Assembly (NCBI RefSeq): GCF_018881755.1
Contig: NZ_JACVPS010000017.1
Coordinates: 1-61,006, forward strand
Source: Polynucleobacter finlandensis
GTDB taxonomy: Bacteria > Pseudomonadota > Gammaproteobacteria > Burkholderiales > Burkholderiaceae
Length of the DNA stretch: 61,006 bases
Direction: 5' to 3'
In this document: one piece after another, positions 34,992 through 45,411 of the stretch
Numbering within the stretch: the first letter of the stretch is position 1
Layout of the letters: every line of letters starts with the position of its first letter
Notes under the pieces: model-generated
Database searches by the model: none
Told to the model about the DNA's origin: nothing
Seen by the model: the letters and a program-made list of their open reading frames with translations, nothing else
Translations under genes and position numbers: made by a program

Positions 34992-35834
34992 TTATTTCTG
35001 ATTCTTCCGAATCAATTCAATATCGCCATAGAGTGCGCGCGTTTCTGACTTGGTGTTATCAGTATCAGTCAACAATGCAATCCCAATCACCTCTCCAGGA
35101 TTCTCTCCATAAGCACGCTTGTAATCGGTAGCAAGATCTTGCTCATGCTTGCGCCAATCTCCTAGACCCTCCCAGCCAGAATCGACCACAATCATTTTGA
35201 TACGTGATGTATGGGCGTTATCTAACACAGAATTCACGGGTGATTTACCGGACCAGATATACATGAGGGTTGCATAAGGCATCTCTTGCCCGCTAATTAA
35301 ACTCGCCATCTCAAAGGTCATTTTTTCTTTGAGCGCTAACTTAGATTTATTACCATCAAATGCCACCAAGATACGCAGTGGCGCATCATCATGATAGCGT
35401 TCAGTGTTATCAGCCTCAGGGATGGGGGCGATCGCCTTCCACTCCCACTTTAGCCAGAGATTTTGAGCTTGCCGTGGTCTTAGCTTAATAGCCAGCCCGG
35501 AAGCAGATGTTTTGGAATTAGCACTCAGCACTGTTCTGCCCTGGTAATTTTCCAAGCGATAAACAGTATTCTTTTTATATGGGGCGATGCGATAAAAATG
35601 CCACCCCACTGGCATGCCGTCACGTGCAGTCTCAGCAGAAAATTTGGGCAGCTCTTCCTGCGCCGGCAATTGATCCAATGACAGCACTTGCCCGGACTCG
35701 TCTTGCACTGAATCCCGTGAGAGACCGGCACAAGCCGCTAAATTGAATGCCACTATCAATATCCAGCCATAAGCCCAAAAGCGAGTGGTGACGGCCTTAT
35801 CGTTGAAAAATGGGTGTTTGCGACTCATCCTCAT
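34992..35834 (-). CDS. DUF3047 lipoprotein
   Basis: The 280-residue protein has a long n-region, a hydrophobic stretch and a lipobox LAAC (cysteine 35), so it should be anchored in the envelope. The mature part contains the DUF3047 pattern AKFSAETARDGMPVGWHFYRI-like start, LWLKWEWKAIAPIPEADNTERYHDDAPLRILVAFDG, and a C-terminal GEVIGIALLTDTDNTKSETRALYGDIELI. The beta-rich family has no known activity; it may bind carbohydrate. It ends 9 bp from the converging copA stop and diverges from the GT39 gene. Confidence 0.82.
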   Translation of the reverse strand: MRMSRKHPFFNDKAVTTRFWAYGWILIVAFNLAACAGLSRDSVQDESGQVLSLDQLPAQEELPKFSAETARDGMPVGWHFYRIAPYKKNTVYRLENYQGRTVLSANSKTSASGLAIKLRPRQAQNLWLKWEWKAIAPIPEADNTERYHDDAPLRILVAFDGNKSKLALKEKMTFEMASLISGQEMPYATLMYIWSGKSPVNSVLDNAHTSRIKMIVVDSGWEGLGDWRKHEQDLATDYKRAYGENPGEVIGIALLTDTDNTKSETRALYGDIELIRKNQK

Positions 35835-35897
35835 ATTGTCCCAAAGAAATAGCTAAGTAAGTCTAAAATCGTTTTAGATCACACAATAAAGAGCTAG

Positions 35898-37406
35898 ATG
35901 CGCTATCCACTACCCTCGCAATCGCCATCGACATGGGCAGCAATTTGCATCTTCATTGCTGCGCTGATTCATCTTGCGCTGGGTTTTTCAATTGGGTTTT
36001 CTGTCGATGAGGCGCATTACGCACTCTATGCCCAGCATTTGGCATGGAGCTATTTTGATCACCCACCTCTAGTAGGTTGGGTTCAGTGGCCGCTGGTAGC
36101 ATTGACTTCCTCCGAAGGAATTATTCGACTCATCCCAGAATTACTCTGGATCCTTTCTTGCTACTTGGTTTATCAAGTGACGATTGAGCTTCATCACTTC
36201 ATTCAGGGTCGCAATACTGGCTACCTCACCAGCGCACTCCCTTCCGCAAGCAACTGTGGTCTGTTCGCTGTTCTTGCTGTCATTGCAGCCCCACTACCGC
36301 ATGTTTTGGCTATTGGCTTATTGCCAGATAGCCTCTTGTCACTATTTAGTCTTGGCTTGATGTTGATGGCTTTGCGCTGGCTAAGACAAGATCAATTCAG
36401 CCTAGGGGATTGGCTCATCATTGGAGCTCTTTTAGGCTTGTCTGGACTAAGTAAATACACAGGTGTCTTTGCTGCTTTTGCCCTGCTCTTAGTATTTTTC
36501 AGCTCCTTCAAAAAACCTTGGATTACTAAAGCAGGTTTCTGGCTAGCGGCATTCATTGCACTCCTCTTCATCACGCCTGTTCTGTATTGGAACTGGATAA
36601 ACGACTGGATCTCCTTTAAATATCAAATCGCGCATGGTGGTGGCAGTACTTGGGCATGGCGCAGAGTCGCCGCATTTTTAGGTGTTCAAATTGCTTGTTT
36701 TGGCCCTCTTCTACTGCTTGGTGGATTTGTGTTTCTAAAGAACTGCTTTCATGGTGCCAAGCTATCTTTAACATCTTTGCTGAGCTTTTTCTTCATCCCA
36801 TTTGCCATCTTTGCAGCTCTGTCGGGTGGCGGTGGATTGCCTCACTGGACAACGCCTGCTTGGTTTTGTCTCGCTCCCTTTGCTGGCATTGGTTTAGCAA
36901 AGGCATGGTCAATGCATCATCGCATTTTGATTCGCTTATTTTTAAGTATTCAAATTCTGCTGTGCTTACTTGGGTTTGGATTGGTCCTGGCTGGTGGCAT
37001 TCCTTCAACTTCCATGAAATCCAATCCGATTGCAGATCTTTATGGCTGGGAAATCGCAGGTCAAAAAGCCTTACAGCTTGCGCAAGCAAATCAGGTGGAT
37101 GGTATTGCCGTTCAAAACTGGACTCTAGGAAGTCGCGCAGCCTGGTATGCAAGTCCAATTCCTGTCTTCGTCCTAGATCAACGCCAAGATCAATTCGATC
37201 TCTGGTTTGGGCAACTACCTCCAGGCGCTAGCGTGCTGCTCATCAATTGGTCTGGAATGAGTTTTGCCAACCCCGCTGGAAACAAGCCAGGATTTGAGAA
37301 ATGCGCGCCATTAGAGAGCATTGAAATCCAGCGTTTTGGACAGAATTTATCTAAATTTGACTTTAGTCTCTGCACTAATTGGCAAAACACCGCTTTACCG
37401 GAGTAA
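35898..37406 (+). CDS. GT39/ArnT-like integral membrane glycosyltransferase
   Basis: This 502-residue protein has about eleven hydrophobic segments. The first periplasmic loop has SVDEAHYALYAQHLAWSYFDHPPLVGW, which contains the DE and FDHPP motifs of GT39/GT83 enzymes that move a sugar from a polyprenyl-phosphate donor onto a lipid or protein. ALLGLSGLSKYTGVFA and GGGLPHWTTPAWFCLAPFAGIG are also typical of bacterial members. Three further genes for envelope lipid or glycan enzymes follow on the same strand. The acceptor is unknown. Confidence 0.86.
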   Translation: MRYPLPSQSPSTWAAICIFIAALIHLALGFSIGFSVDEAHYALYAQHLAWSYFDHPPLVGWVQWPLVALTSSEGIIRLIPELLWILSCYLVYQVTIELHHFIQGRNTGYLTSALPSASNCGLFAVLAVIAAPLPHVLAIGLLPDSLLSLFSLGLMLMALRWLRQDQFSLGDWLIIGALLGLSGLSKYTGVFAAFALLLVFFSSFKKPWITKAGFWLAAFIALLFITPVLYWNWINDWISFKYQIAHGGGSTWAWRRVAAFLGVQIACFGPLLLLGGFVFLKNCFHGAKLSLTSLLSFFFIPFAIFAALSGGGGLPHWTTPAWFCLAPFAGIGLAKAWSMHHRILIRLFLSIQILLCLLGFGLVLAGGIPSTSMKSNPIADLYGWEIAGQKALQLAQANQVDGIAVQNWTLGSRAAWYASPIPVFVLDQRQDQFDLWFGQLPPGASVLLINWSGMSFANPAGNKPGFEKCAPLESIEIQRFGQNLSKFDFSLCTNWQNTALPE

Positions 37407-37446
37407 TTTCAAGACCTTAGGTGCCCAAGGCATTATCCTTACGCCT

Positions 37447-38490
37447 ATGAGTTCAATACCCCAAACCACCCCTAAAGCCACATCTGGGTGGAAAGCAATG
37501 CTTAAGCGTGCTTGGCCAACTATTCGCATTTTGCTATCCCTCGCTCTCCTCTGGAAAGCCACTAGCGGCATTGATTGGCACACCCTGCTCGATTCAGAAA
37601 TCAAGATGCAGCCGAAATGGTTTTTAGCTGCTGGTCTTGCCATTACTTTGGCTTTTATTTGCGGCGGTCTACGCTGGGGCTTTCTAATGCGCAAAGTCGG
37701 ATTTCAAGGCAGCGCGACAGACTACGTTGCACTCTACTTCGCAGGCGGATTAATTAATCAAGGTCTCCCCAGTACTCTCGGCGGTGATAGCTATCGCGCG
37801 ATCACAGCAAGCCATTTAAATAGCGGCGGTAAATTTAGCGAGACTAAAGAGCTCGATGAAGAGTTGCATCACAAAGTTGATCTTGAACACGCACCTCCTA
37901 AATTGCGCCTCAGCTTTTCGATGGTGCTAGTAGATCGTTTATTGGGCTTGGCAGGCAATAACCTTCTGGGTGGCCTCGGACTCATTTTGGGTGGTGCCAC
38001 TTTAGCCGCGTGGGGAACTGCTCTCGGCTACGGCGTCACTGCCATCATGATTTTTGCAGGCTTGGTGATTGCCTTTATTTTGGCTTGGACGCCAAGCCGC
38101 GATCTGCTCCAAAAAGGATTAGACCGACTGCAGATGAATCATGCTCTCCCAGGCATTAAGCTGGCGTTTTCCTGGCCAATGAATATTGCCCAAGCGAGTT
38201 TTGCAATCTTCATTCACTTCCTGACTATTCTTGCTTTAGGTTTTTGTTTAAAAGCCTATGGTGCCGATGCGCCCATCGAAGGGCTGATGATTGGTCTACC
38301 CGCCTTAAGCCTCTTATTGATGCTACCGATTAGCATCTCGGGCTGGGGACTACGTGAAGCAACGCTATCTTCAGTGTTAGCACTGTGGGGGGTTAATCCA
38401 TCCCTGACGGTACTGGCCTCCATGAGCTATGGTGCACTGACAGTACTATGCGTACTTCCAGGTGCGTACTTTTTATTAAAACGAAAATAA
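37447..38490 (+). CDS. Lysylphosphatidylglycerol synthase TM-region / UPF0104-like membrane protein
   Basis: The 347 residues hold about eight membrane segments with the AglD/MprF-type flippase-domain pattern: LRWGFLMRKVGF, GGLINQGLPSTLGGDSYRA and LPISISGWGLREATLSSVLALWGV. No soluble lysyl-transferase domain is attached, so it is not a full MprF. The frame opens at 37321 inside the GT39 gene; the ATG at 37447 leaves the overlap and fits the domain. It may move or handle a lipid-linked product of the neighbouring glycosyltransferases. Confidence 0.8.
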   Translation: MSSIPQTTPKATSGWKAMLKRAWPTIRILLSLALLWKATSGIDWHTLLDSEIKMQPKWFLAAGLAITLAFICGGLRWGFLMRKVGFQGSATDYVALYFAGGLINQGLPSTLGGDSYRAITASHLNSGGKFSETKELDEELHHKVDLEHAPPKLRLSFSMVLVDRLLGLAGNNLLGGLGLILGGATLAAWGTALGYGVTAIMIFAGLVIAFILAWTPSRDLLQKGLDRLQMNHALPGIKLAFSWPMNIAQASFAIFIHFLTILALGFCLKAYGADAPIEGLMIGLPALSLLLMLPISISGWGLREATLSSVLALWGVNPSLTVLASMSYGALTVLCVLPGAYFLLKRK

Positions 38491-38506
38491 TATTTAAAGT
38501 GAAACT

Positions 38507-39766
38507 ATGAGTATTAGTGTCAACACCATGCGCGCCATCGATCATTGGGTCGGTGTTCCGCTTTGCGCTGTAGCAACTCCGCTTGTCGCATTAATAGACG
38601 GTATTAAGAACGTCTTCTCTCGTGGACCAGAAACCCCACGCAAGCTCCTCTTTATTGAATTATCAGAAATGGGGAGTGCAATCCTCGTTGACCCAGCAAT
38701 GCGAAATGCTCAAGCCCGTGGCGCAGAGTTATTTTTCCTCATCTTCAAAAGTAATCGTGCTAGCTTAACCCTATTGAACACAGTCAAGCCTGAGAATGTT
38801 TTTACGATTGATTCTTCTAGCTTAGGTGGCTTGATTAAAGATACTTTGCGTTTTTTAATGATCGCCCGCCGTCATCGTATTGACACTGTCATTGATCTAG
38901 AGCTGTTCTCACGCTTCACTGCTTTATTGACCGGTCTTTGTGGTGCACGTCGTCGCGTCGGTTATCACATCTTCCATGGCGAAGGTTTGTGGCGCGGTGC
39001 CATGCTGACTCGCAAGGTGCACTACAACCCACATATTCATATTACGAAGAACTTTCTCTCTTTGATTCATGCGGCATTCGCAAGCAAGATCGAAGTTCCC
39101 TTTAGCAAAATTCATATCTCTGACGCCGAAGTGAAATTAGAGCAAGCAGTGATTGATCCAGTAGTAATGGATAAGGTCCGTCAACGCATTGAAAAATTGG
39201 CAAGTGAAGCAGGTATTTTATTTACCCAGGGTAAAGAGCGCCTTATTCTGATTAATCCTAATGCGAGTGATTTATTGCCACAGCGCCGTTGGGCACAGCA
39301 ACGCTTCTCTGAGCTCATTATTAGTGTTCATCAAAAGTATCCAAACGATCTTATTTTGATTACGGGCTCTCCTGCTGAATTTGAGTACGTTGAAAAAGTT
39401 CGCGCAGTCGCTAATGTTAAAAATGCAATTAACTTTGCTGGCCAAGTAAGCTTTGCTGAATTGCCCCCACTCTATACATTGTCAGATGTGATGGTTACAA
39501 ACGACTCTGGCCCTGGACACTTCTCAGCTGTGACCCCACTTAGAACTGTTGTGCTCTTTGGCCCTGAAACGCCAGCTCTTTATGGCTCTGTTGGTAATTC
39601 GATTGCGATTACTGCAAATCTAGCCTGCTCACCTTGCGTTAGTGCTGCCAATCATCGCAAAACACCATGTCACGATAACGTTTGCATGCAAGCCATCACG
39701 GTTGCCCAAGTCCTCGAGAAGGTGTCGATTCAAATTCAGGGTGCTGATCAAGCAAAGAATCGCTAA
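38507..39766 (+). CDS. Glycosyltransferase family 9 (heptosyltransferase-like) protein
   Basis: The 419 residues have the two Rossmann-like halves of GT9 (GT-B fold): LLFIELSEMGSAILVDPAM near the N-terminus, LILINPNASDLLPQRRW, and the signature VMVTNDSGPGHFSAVTPLRTVVLFGPETPALYG in the C-terminal half. A CSPCVS cysteine pair lies further on. GT9 enzymes add heptose to LPS core from ADP-heptose in the cytoplasm; the substrate here is not shown. It is placed between the flippase-like and PAP2 genes. Confidence 0.87.
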   Translation: MSISVNTMRAIDHWVGVPLCAVATPLVALIDGIKNVFSRGPETPRKLLFIELSEMGSAILVDPAMRNAQARGAELFFLIFKSNRASLTLLNTVKPENVFTIDSSSLGGLIKDTLRFLMIARRHRIDTVIDLELFSRFTALLTGLCGARRRVGYHIFHGEGLWRGAMLTRKVHYNPHIHITKNFLSLIHAAFASKIEVPFSKIHISDAEVKLEQAVIDPVVMDKVRQRIEKLASEAGILFTQGKERLILINPNASDLLPQRRWAQQRFSELIISVHQKYPNDLILITGSPAEFEYVEKVRAVANVKNAINFAGQVSFAELPPLYTLSDVMVTNDSGPGHFSAVTPLRTVVLFGPETPALYGSVGNSIAITANLACSPCVSAANHRKTPCHDNVCMQAITVAQVLEKVSIQIQGADQAKNR

Positions 39767-39771
39767 CTGGC

Positions 39772-40551
39772 ATGAGCAATCAGAAACTCTCGCCAGTTGC
39801 ATGGCTTCTTCCGCTTTTGCCAATAGTCTTGGCTTGCATCATTTATTTTGGAGGCCTGCAGACAAGCAGCTTCTTATTCATCAACAGCTTTACCCAAGGA
39901 GTTCCAGATATTGTTTGGGCCTTTCTCACCTATTTAGGTAATGGCTGGGGAGTATTTGCAATTGCTTTCCCTCTGCTTCTACTGGCCCCAAGATTATTAA
40001 CGGCTGGTATTTTTGCTGGAGCTATTTCAGCAATTGCCAGCTCTGTTCTAAAACCCTTTTTTGATTTGCCTAGGCCTGCAGGTGTTTTGCCTGAGGGCAG
40101 CTTTCATCGCATCGGAGAACTCTTGCTCTCCAAGGCGTTTCCTTCAGGTCACACCCTTACTGCATTTGCTATTGCTAGCGCACTCTATTTCGCCTCAGCC
40201 AAAAGTAAACGTGGGTCGCTGCTTTGGCTCTTTATCCTTGCCTCATTGGTTGGACTGTCCCGTATTGCAGTTGGGGCACACTGGCTCACTGATGTTCTAG
40301 CTGGTGCTGGCGTAGGCCTCTGGTGCGGAATGGTTGGGGTTGCACTATCTGAATATATCCATGGTAGCCAGCTACTGCCAAATAAGATTTGGCCTCGCTT
40401 TATTGCTATTGGCGGACTCGTTACGATTTATGCGCTGTTGACCCAAACGATGGACCTAGAGTTAAACCAACCACTACAGTACGCCTCGGTTGCATTGATT
40501 GCAGCGACTCTGGTTTTGTTTATCAAAGCCCAAATGCCCAATGCCTCCTAA
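39772..40551 (+). CDS. PAP2-family phosphatase
   Basis: The 259-residue membrane protein has the three phosphatase motifs of the PAP2 superfamily: KPFFDLPRP (KxxxxxxRP), PSGH in SKAFPSGHTLTAFA, and SRIAVGAHWLTD (SRxxxxxHxxxD). Members remove phosphate from lipids such as undecaprenyl diphosphate, phosphatidate or lipid A. It begins 5 bp after the GT9 gene and closes the envelope set, so recycling or trimming of a lipid carrier is likely. Confidence 0.9.
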   Translation: MSNQKLSPVAWLLPLLPIVLACIIYFGGLQTSSFLFINSFTQGVPDIVWAFLTYLGNGWGVFAIAFPLLLLAPRLLTAGIFAGAISAIASSVLKPFFDLPRPAGVLPEGSFHRIGELLLSKAFPSGHTLTAFAIASALYFASAKSKRGSLLWLFILASLVGLSRIAVGAHWLTDVLAGAGVGLWCGMVGVALSEYIHGSQLLPNKIWPRFIAIGGLVTIYALLTQTMDLELNQPLQYASVALIAATLVLFIKAQMPNAS

Positions 40552-40570
40552 GTCACCATGTTGAGTTGCT

Positions 40571-41458
40571 ATGTTTAGTTATCGCCATGCATTTCATGCG
40601 GGTAGTCATGCGGATATCCTCAAACATCTAACCATGATTCATCTGGCTGAATACCTCCAAGAAAAACCTGGTGCCCTCACAATTGTTGATACCCATGCTG
40701 GGGCTGGTATCTACAGCCTCATAGATGGCTTTGCCGCTGTTAGCAAAGAAGCAGATAGTGGTATTTTTCGGCTAATCAAATTTGCCGATGAATGCCAATC
40801 CTCTGGCAAGGGTGTTGGTGAAAGTATTCAGAATTATTTGGATTACGTTCGCGCTGAAAACTCTGAAGAGCAGATTACCATCTACCCAGGCTCCCCTTTT
40901 ATCTTGGCGCGTCTCCTCAGACCGCAAGATCGCCTCAAGCTCTTTGAACTTCATCCCAAAGAGATTGATATCTTGCGTCATAACGTCCATCAGTTAAAAC
41001 AAGCCAAACAAATTGATGTGTACGCTGAAGATAGCTTTGCAAGGCTCAAGGGCCTACTCCCTCCGCCAAGCAGAAGAGGTTTAGTATTAATCGATCCCTC
41101 GTACGAAGATAAGCAAGACTACCGCTATCTTGAAACGGCGATGGAAGAGGCTCTTCAGCGCTTTGCAACCGGTTGTTATGCTATTTGGTACCCGATTCTT
41201 TCCAGAAGAGAATCTGCTTCTTTGCCTGATCGCTTGAAAAAGATTGCCGCAAACCATAAACGCTCTTGGCTCCACACGGAATTACGGGTTGAGAATGCCC
41301 CTGGTGAGCGTCGCCTTCAGGCTAGCGGTATGTTTGTGATTAATCCGCCCTGGACGCTAGAAAAGAATCTGGTAGAAGCTTTACCAACACTGGTTAAAGC
41401 CTTAGGCCAAGGCAGTGGCGCTGAATATCTACTAAAGAGTTTTGAGGCTAAGCCCTAA
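40571..41458 (+). CDS. rlmJ: 23S rRNA (adenine2030-N6)-methyltransferase
   Basis: The 295-residue protein starts MFSYRHAFHAGSHADILKH, the hallmark of RlmJ (YhiR). It has the SAM-binding region LTIVDTHAGAGIYSL and the catalytic motif as LIDPSYEDKQDY (DPxY). A subdomain inserted between these is as in the E. coli enzyme. It methylates A2030 of 23S rRNA. The gene ends 2 bp before the converging SOUL gene. Confidence 0.93.
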   Translation: MFSYRHAFHAGSHADILKHLTMIHLAEYLQEKPGALTIVDTHAGAGIYSLIDGFAAVSKEADSGIFRLIKFADECQSSGKGVGESIQNYLDYVRAENSEEQITIYPGSPFILARLLRPQDRLKLFELHPKEIDILRHNVHQLKQAKQIDVYAEDSFARLKGLLPPPSRRGLVLIDPSYEDKQDYRYLETAMEEALQRFATGCYAIWYPILSRRESASLPDRLKKIAANHKRSWLHTELRVENAPGERRLQASGMFVINPPWTLEKNLVEALPTLVKALGQGSGAEYLLKSFEAKP

Positions 41459-41460
41459 GC

Positions 41461-42087
41461 TTACCGATCCCGTACTTCTATCATCACCTCGTTGCGCCTT
41501 AAAAAAGGCAAGGTCCAAGGTGGGTTGTAACGAGCAAAATTGGGTGGGCCTACAGCCTGCAAATTTTGAATCTGGATCCATCTTTCAAGTTCCGCAGTTT
41601 TTTCTTTTACTTTTTCTTCGCTATAAAAACCGGAAAACATGATCACTGCTTTTTTAGTGGCTGGAACTTCGCGCAATTGCACCCTTTCATCAAGGGGTTG
41701 CGGCAAGCTTGCAAGCGTATATTGCGAAGGCATAACAAATGAAACCGTTGAAAGGCTGTGATTCGATTCAATGCCGACGGGCGCCGTCATAGCAATAGTT
41801 GCGCTTTTTTCTTCCAAGCCAACCGGGGCAGTCATGGGGATCTTTTCTTCAATCCGATTTTTCCCAAAAATATACGCTGCGATTAATCGAAATCCTTGGC
41901 TAGAGGCTGAATCCATATCGCCATCTACCTTTACTTCCGCCAGTATTAAAGACTCATAAACCCTTAATTCAAAAGGGGGAGCATTTTCTATTACAAAATA
42001 TTTTGGCTCTTCAATTGCCATGGCCGTACCTGTTAGTAGGAAAGCTATTGGGAGCAGAGACGCTCTGCAAATCGAACGCCAATGCAC
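41461..42087 (-). CDS. SOUL haem-binding family protein, exported
   Basis: I read 208 residues from a GTG at 42087: VHWRSICRASLLPIAFLLTG followed by TAMA forms a Sec signal peptide. The mature part has the SOUL fold (YFVIENAPPFELRVYESLILAEV, GFRLIAAYIFGKN, IPMTAPVG twice, VSFVMPSQY, FSGFYSEEKV). Family members bind haem or related tetrapyrroles in eukaryotes; bacterial roles are little known. ATG codons at 42156 and 42147 lie inside the upstream ldcA gene and put 20 or more residues before the signal, so I prefer the GTG just after the ldcA stop. Confidence 0.82.
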   Translation of the reverse strand: MHWRSICRASLLPIAFLLTGTAMAIEEPKYFVIENAPPFELRVYESLILAEVKVDGDMDSASSQGFRLIAAYIFGKNRIEEKIPMTAPVGLEEKSATIAMTAPVGIESNHSLSTVSFVMPSQYTLASLPQPLDERVQLREVPATKKAVIMFSGFYSEEKVKEKTAELERWIQIQNLQAVGPPNFARYNPPWTLPFLRRNEVMIEVRDR

Positions 42088-42094
42088 TATGCGC

Positions 42095-43494
<1,400 letters not shown>

Positions 43495-43959
43495 TTATGG
43501 GTGAGTAACGTCTGCCCAACAATTGGGGGTTTCATATAGGCGGATGGATGACAGTGTTAACTGGCCGCTAAATGCTTTCTCAAATACAGGCTGCAAAATT
43601 AGAAAGGCTGCATTGGCAAGGTTTTCAACTGTTGGCACATGCTCCATCACAACAGTCTTATGATCTGGCAAGCTCTCTAAAAATGTAACCAGCCCTGCAT
43701 CTTCTTTAGCTACCAAGAATGCATGATCCCAAGGTTCAACTACATACTGATTTGCTAGGCGCTTAATGTCTCCAAAATCCAGGACCATGCCATCATCCGC
43801 TTTACCTGGGTGATCTGCAATTTGCCCCTTCAAAGTAATCTCAATAGCGTAACGATGCCCATGTAGATGTTTACATTGGCCACCATGATTTGGGATGCGA
43901 TGGCCAGAGTCGAACTCAAGACGGCGAGTAATCGAGATAGCAGGTTGTTTAGTAGTCAT
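43495..43959 (-). CDS. queD: 6-carboxytetrahydropterin synthase
   Basis: This 154-residue protein has the zinc-binding and catalytic motif set of QueD: RRLEFDSGHRIPNHGG, then CKHLHGHRYAIEI with the active-site cysteine and zinc histidines, DFGDIKRLANQYVVEPWDHAFL, and a C-terminal glutamate in SSIRLYETPN. It makes carboxytetrahydropterin in the queuosine pathway, the step before QueE. The ATG at 43959 is chosen over a weaker upstream start at 43980. It sits 29 bp after queE. Confidence 0.93.
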   Translation of the reverse strand: MTTKQPAISITRRLEFDSGHRIPNHGGQCKHLHGHRYAIEITLKGQIADHPGKADDGMVLDFGDIKRLANQYVVEPWDHAFLVAKEDAGLVTFLESLPDHKTVVMEHVPTVENLANAAFLILQPVFEKAFSGQLTLSSIRLYETPNCWADVTHP

Positions 43960-43988
43960 TTGTAATTCTTTCAATTGCACTGCAGTGT

Positions 43989-44642
43989 CTAGCGAATGCC
44001 GATGAGCTTATGAGTCTGAAGACTCAATCGCCACAATGGATGCTTTTGACATAAACGGACTGCTGATTCAATATTGTCCTTCAGGTTAGGACCATCCATT
44101 GGTTGCAAAAATCGATTGCGATAATCCATCTTCTCAAAACGATCCATTAGCGCAGGAAGATTGTCATGAGCGGCCTGTGGAATAACGAGTTTTAACTCGT
44201 CAGCCTGAAATACAATCAGCTCAGATCCAGCCTTAGGACTCACGCAAACCCAATCAATGCCCTTGGGTACTTTAATAGTGCCATTGGTCTCAATGGCAAC
44301 TTCAAAACCTTTGTGATGTAAGGCTGTAATTAATGCCTCATCTAATTGCAATAGAGGCTCGCCACCAGTAAAAACAACATAACGTTTATGCGGGCCTGCT
44401 GAAGTGCTTCTCCATGCCGCTTCAATAGCCTCAGCTAGTGCCAGTGCTGTCTCGAATTTTCCACCACCATCACCATCGCTGCCCACAAAGTCTGTGTCGC
44501 AAAATTGACAGATAGCAGTAGCACGGTCTTCCTCGCGACCACTCCATAGATTACAGCCTGCAAAACGACAAAAGATGGCGGAACGACCTGCGTGAGCGCC
44601 CTCACCCTGAAGGGTTGGAAAAAGTTCTTTAACGGTATACAT
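43989..44642 (-). CDS. queE: 7-carboxy-7-deazaguanine synthase (radical SAM)
   Basis: The 217-residue protein begins MYTVKELFPTLQGEGAHAGRSAIFCRFAGC and has the cluster motif as C-X14-C-X2-C (CNLWSGREEDRATAICQFC), the unusual spacing seen in Burkholderia-type QueE instead of CX3CX2C. FTGGEPLLQ follows for SAM binding. It makes the deazaguanine ring of queuosine. This spacing supports the betaproteobacterial origin of the window. queD follows directly. Confidence 0.93.
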   Translation of the reverse strand: MYTVKELFPTLQGEGAHAGRSAIFCRFAGCNLWSGREEDRATAICQFCDTDFVGSDGDGGGKFETALALAEAIEAAWRSTSAGPHKRYVVFTGGEPLLQLDEALITALHHKGFEVAIETNGTIKVPKGIDWVCVSPKAGSELIVFQADELKLVIPQAAHDNLPALMDRFEKMDYRNRFLQPMDGPNLKDNIESAVRLCQKHPLWRLSLQTHKLIGIR

Positions 44643-44676
44643 AGAGATGCACTGATTTTAAGCGCTAGGCTTACTT

Positions 44677-45411
44677 CTAGGACACAAGCTCCCACTGGAG
44701 GTAGTCTTCCCAATAGGCATTGGCCCAGGCGACACCATTAGTAATGTAGCGCCCAGTACCCCTACGAATGACCCAGCGGCCAATTTCTGGTGAAAACCAG
44801 ACATCTTCATCACGAATATTACCCACCCGGAAAACGTCATTACTCTCAAAGTAAGGCATCTCATCATGGTATTTGAGCGTCAAAAATTGACCGGCAGGAA
44901 CCTGGATCAACTCCCACTGGCTAGCTTTCATACTCATACCCCAGTAATAGATACCATCGGGGTAGCCAAGAACTTGATATTGCGTTTTGTAAAACTGGTT
45001 AAAACCAGATGTCAGTTGTTCGGGCCATAGAGGCATTGGCTTGATAAACTTTTGTGGCGGATTCCAGTGAGCATCTTGAAGTACGTATCCCCATGGACTT
45101 TGAATTTCATCAGGTAAAGGACCAGCTTTTGCGCCCGACCTCTGAATGCGAACCTGCTCACCGACCGAAACTACTCTCTCAGTAACAACATCCACCAATT
45201 CTTGGTTAAACACATTTCGTACGTTGTACACCCACTCTTGACCAATCTTCGGAGCGCGTGTAGTAGGCGCTGGAATGGGTTGAGTCGCAGGTACTCCACT
45301 TGGATAGAGTTGTGAAGAAATACAAGCAGATAGCAACAGACTTGCCGTCAGCAAGAATGCTGCGCGGAGTAAACGTTGATGCACTTTTATTTGTAGGAGG
45401 TGAGTTGCCAC
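44677..45411 (-). CDS. Exported lipoprotein, tandem paralogue 2 (unknown function)
   Basis: The 244-residue reading begins with a GTG at 45411, overlapping the upstream paralogue by 25 bp; a second GTG at 45384, just after that gene's stop, is equally possible. A hydrophobic stretch ends in the lipobox LSAC (cysteine 30 from the first start). The mature part shares GQEWVYNVRNVF, VTERVVSVG, SPWGYVLQDAHW, PLWPEQL, VPAGQFLTLKY and WFSPEIGRWVIR with its neighbour, so the pair arose by duplication. I do not recognise the family; a beta-rich envelope protein is likely. Confidence 0.78.
   Translation of the reverse strand: MATHLLQIKVHQRLLRAAFLLTASLLLSACISSQLYPSGVPATQPIPAPTTRAPKIGQEWVYNVRNVFNQELVDVVTERVVSVGEQVRIQRSGAKAGPLPDEIQSPWGYVLQDAHWNPPQKFIKPMPLWPEQLTSGFNQFYKTQYQVLGYPDGIYYWGMSMKASQWELIQVPAGQFLTLKYHDEMPYFESNDVFRVGNIRDEDVWFSPEIGRWVIRRGTGRYITNGVAWANAYWEDYLQWELVS

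Noticed and set aside
36650..37231. A 193-codon alternative frame inside the GT39 gene
   Set aside because: It is Cys/Trp/Ser-rich, has no recognisable motif and overlaps the conserved transmembrane frame.
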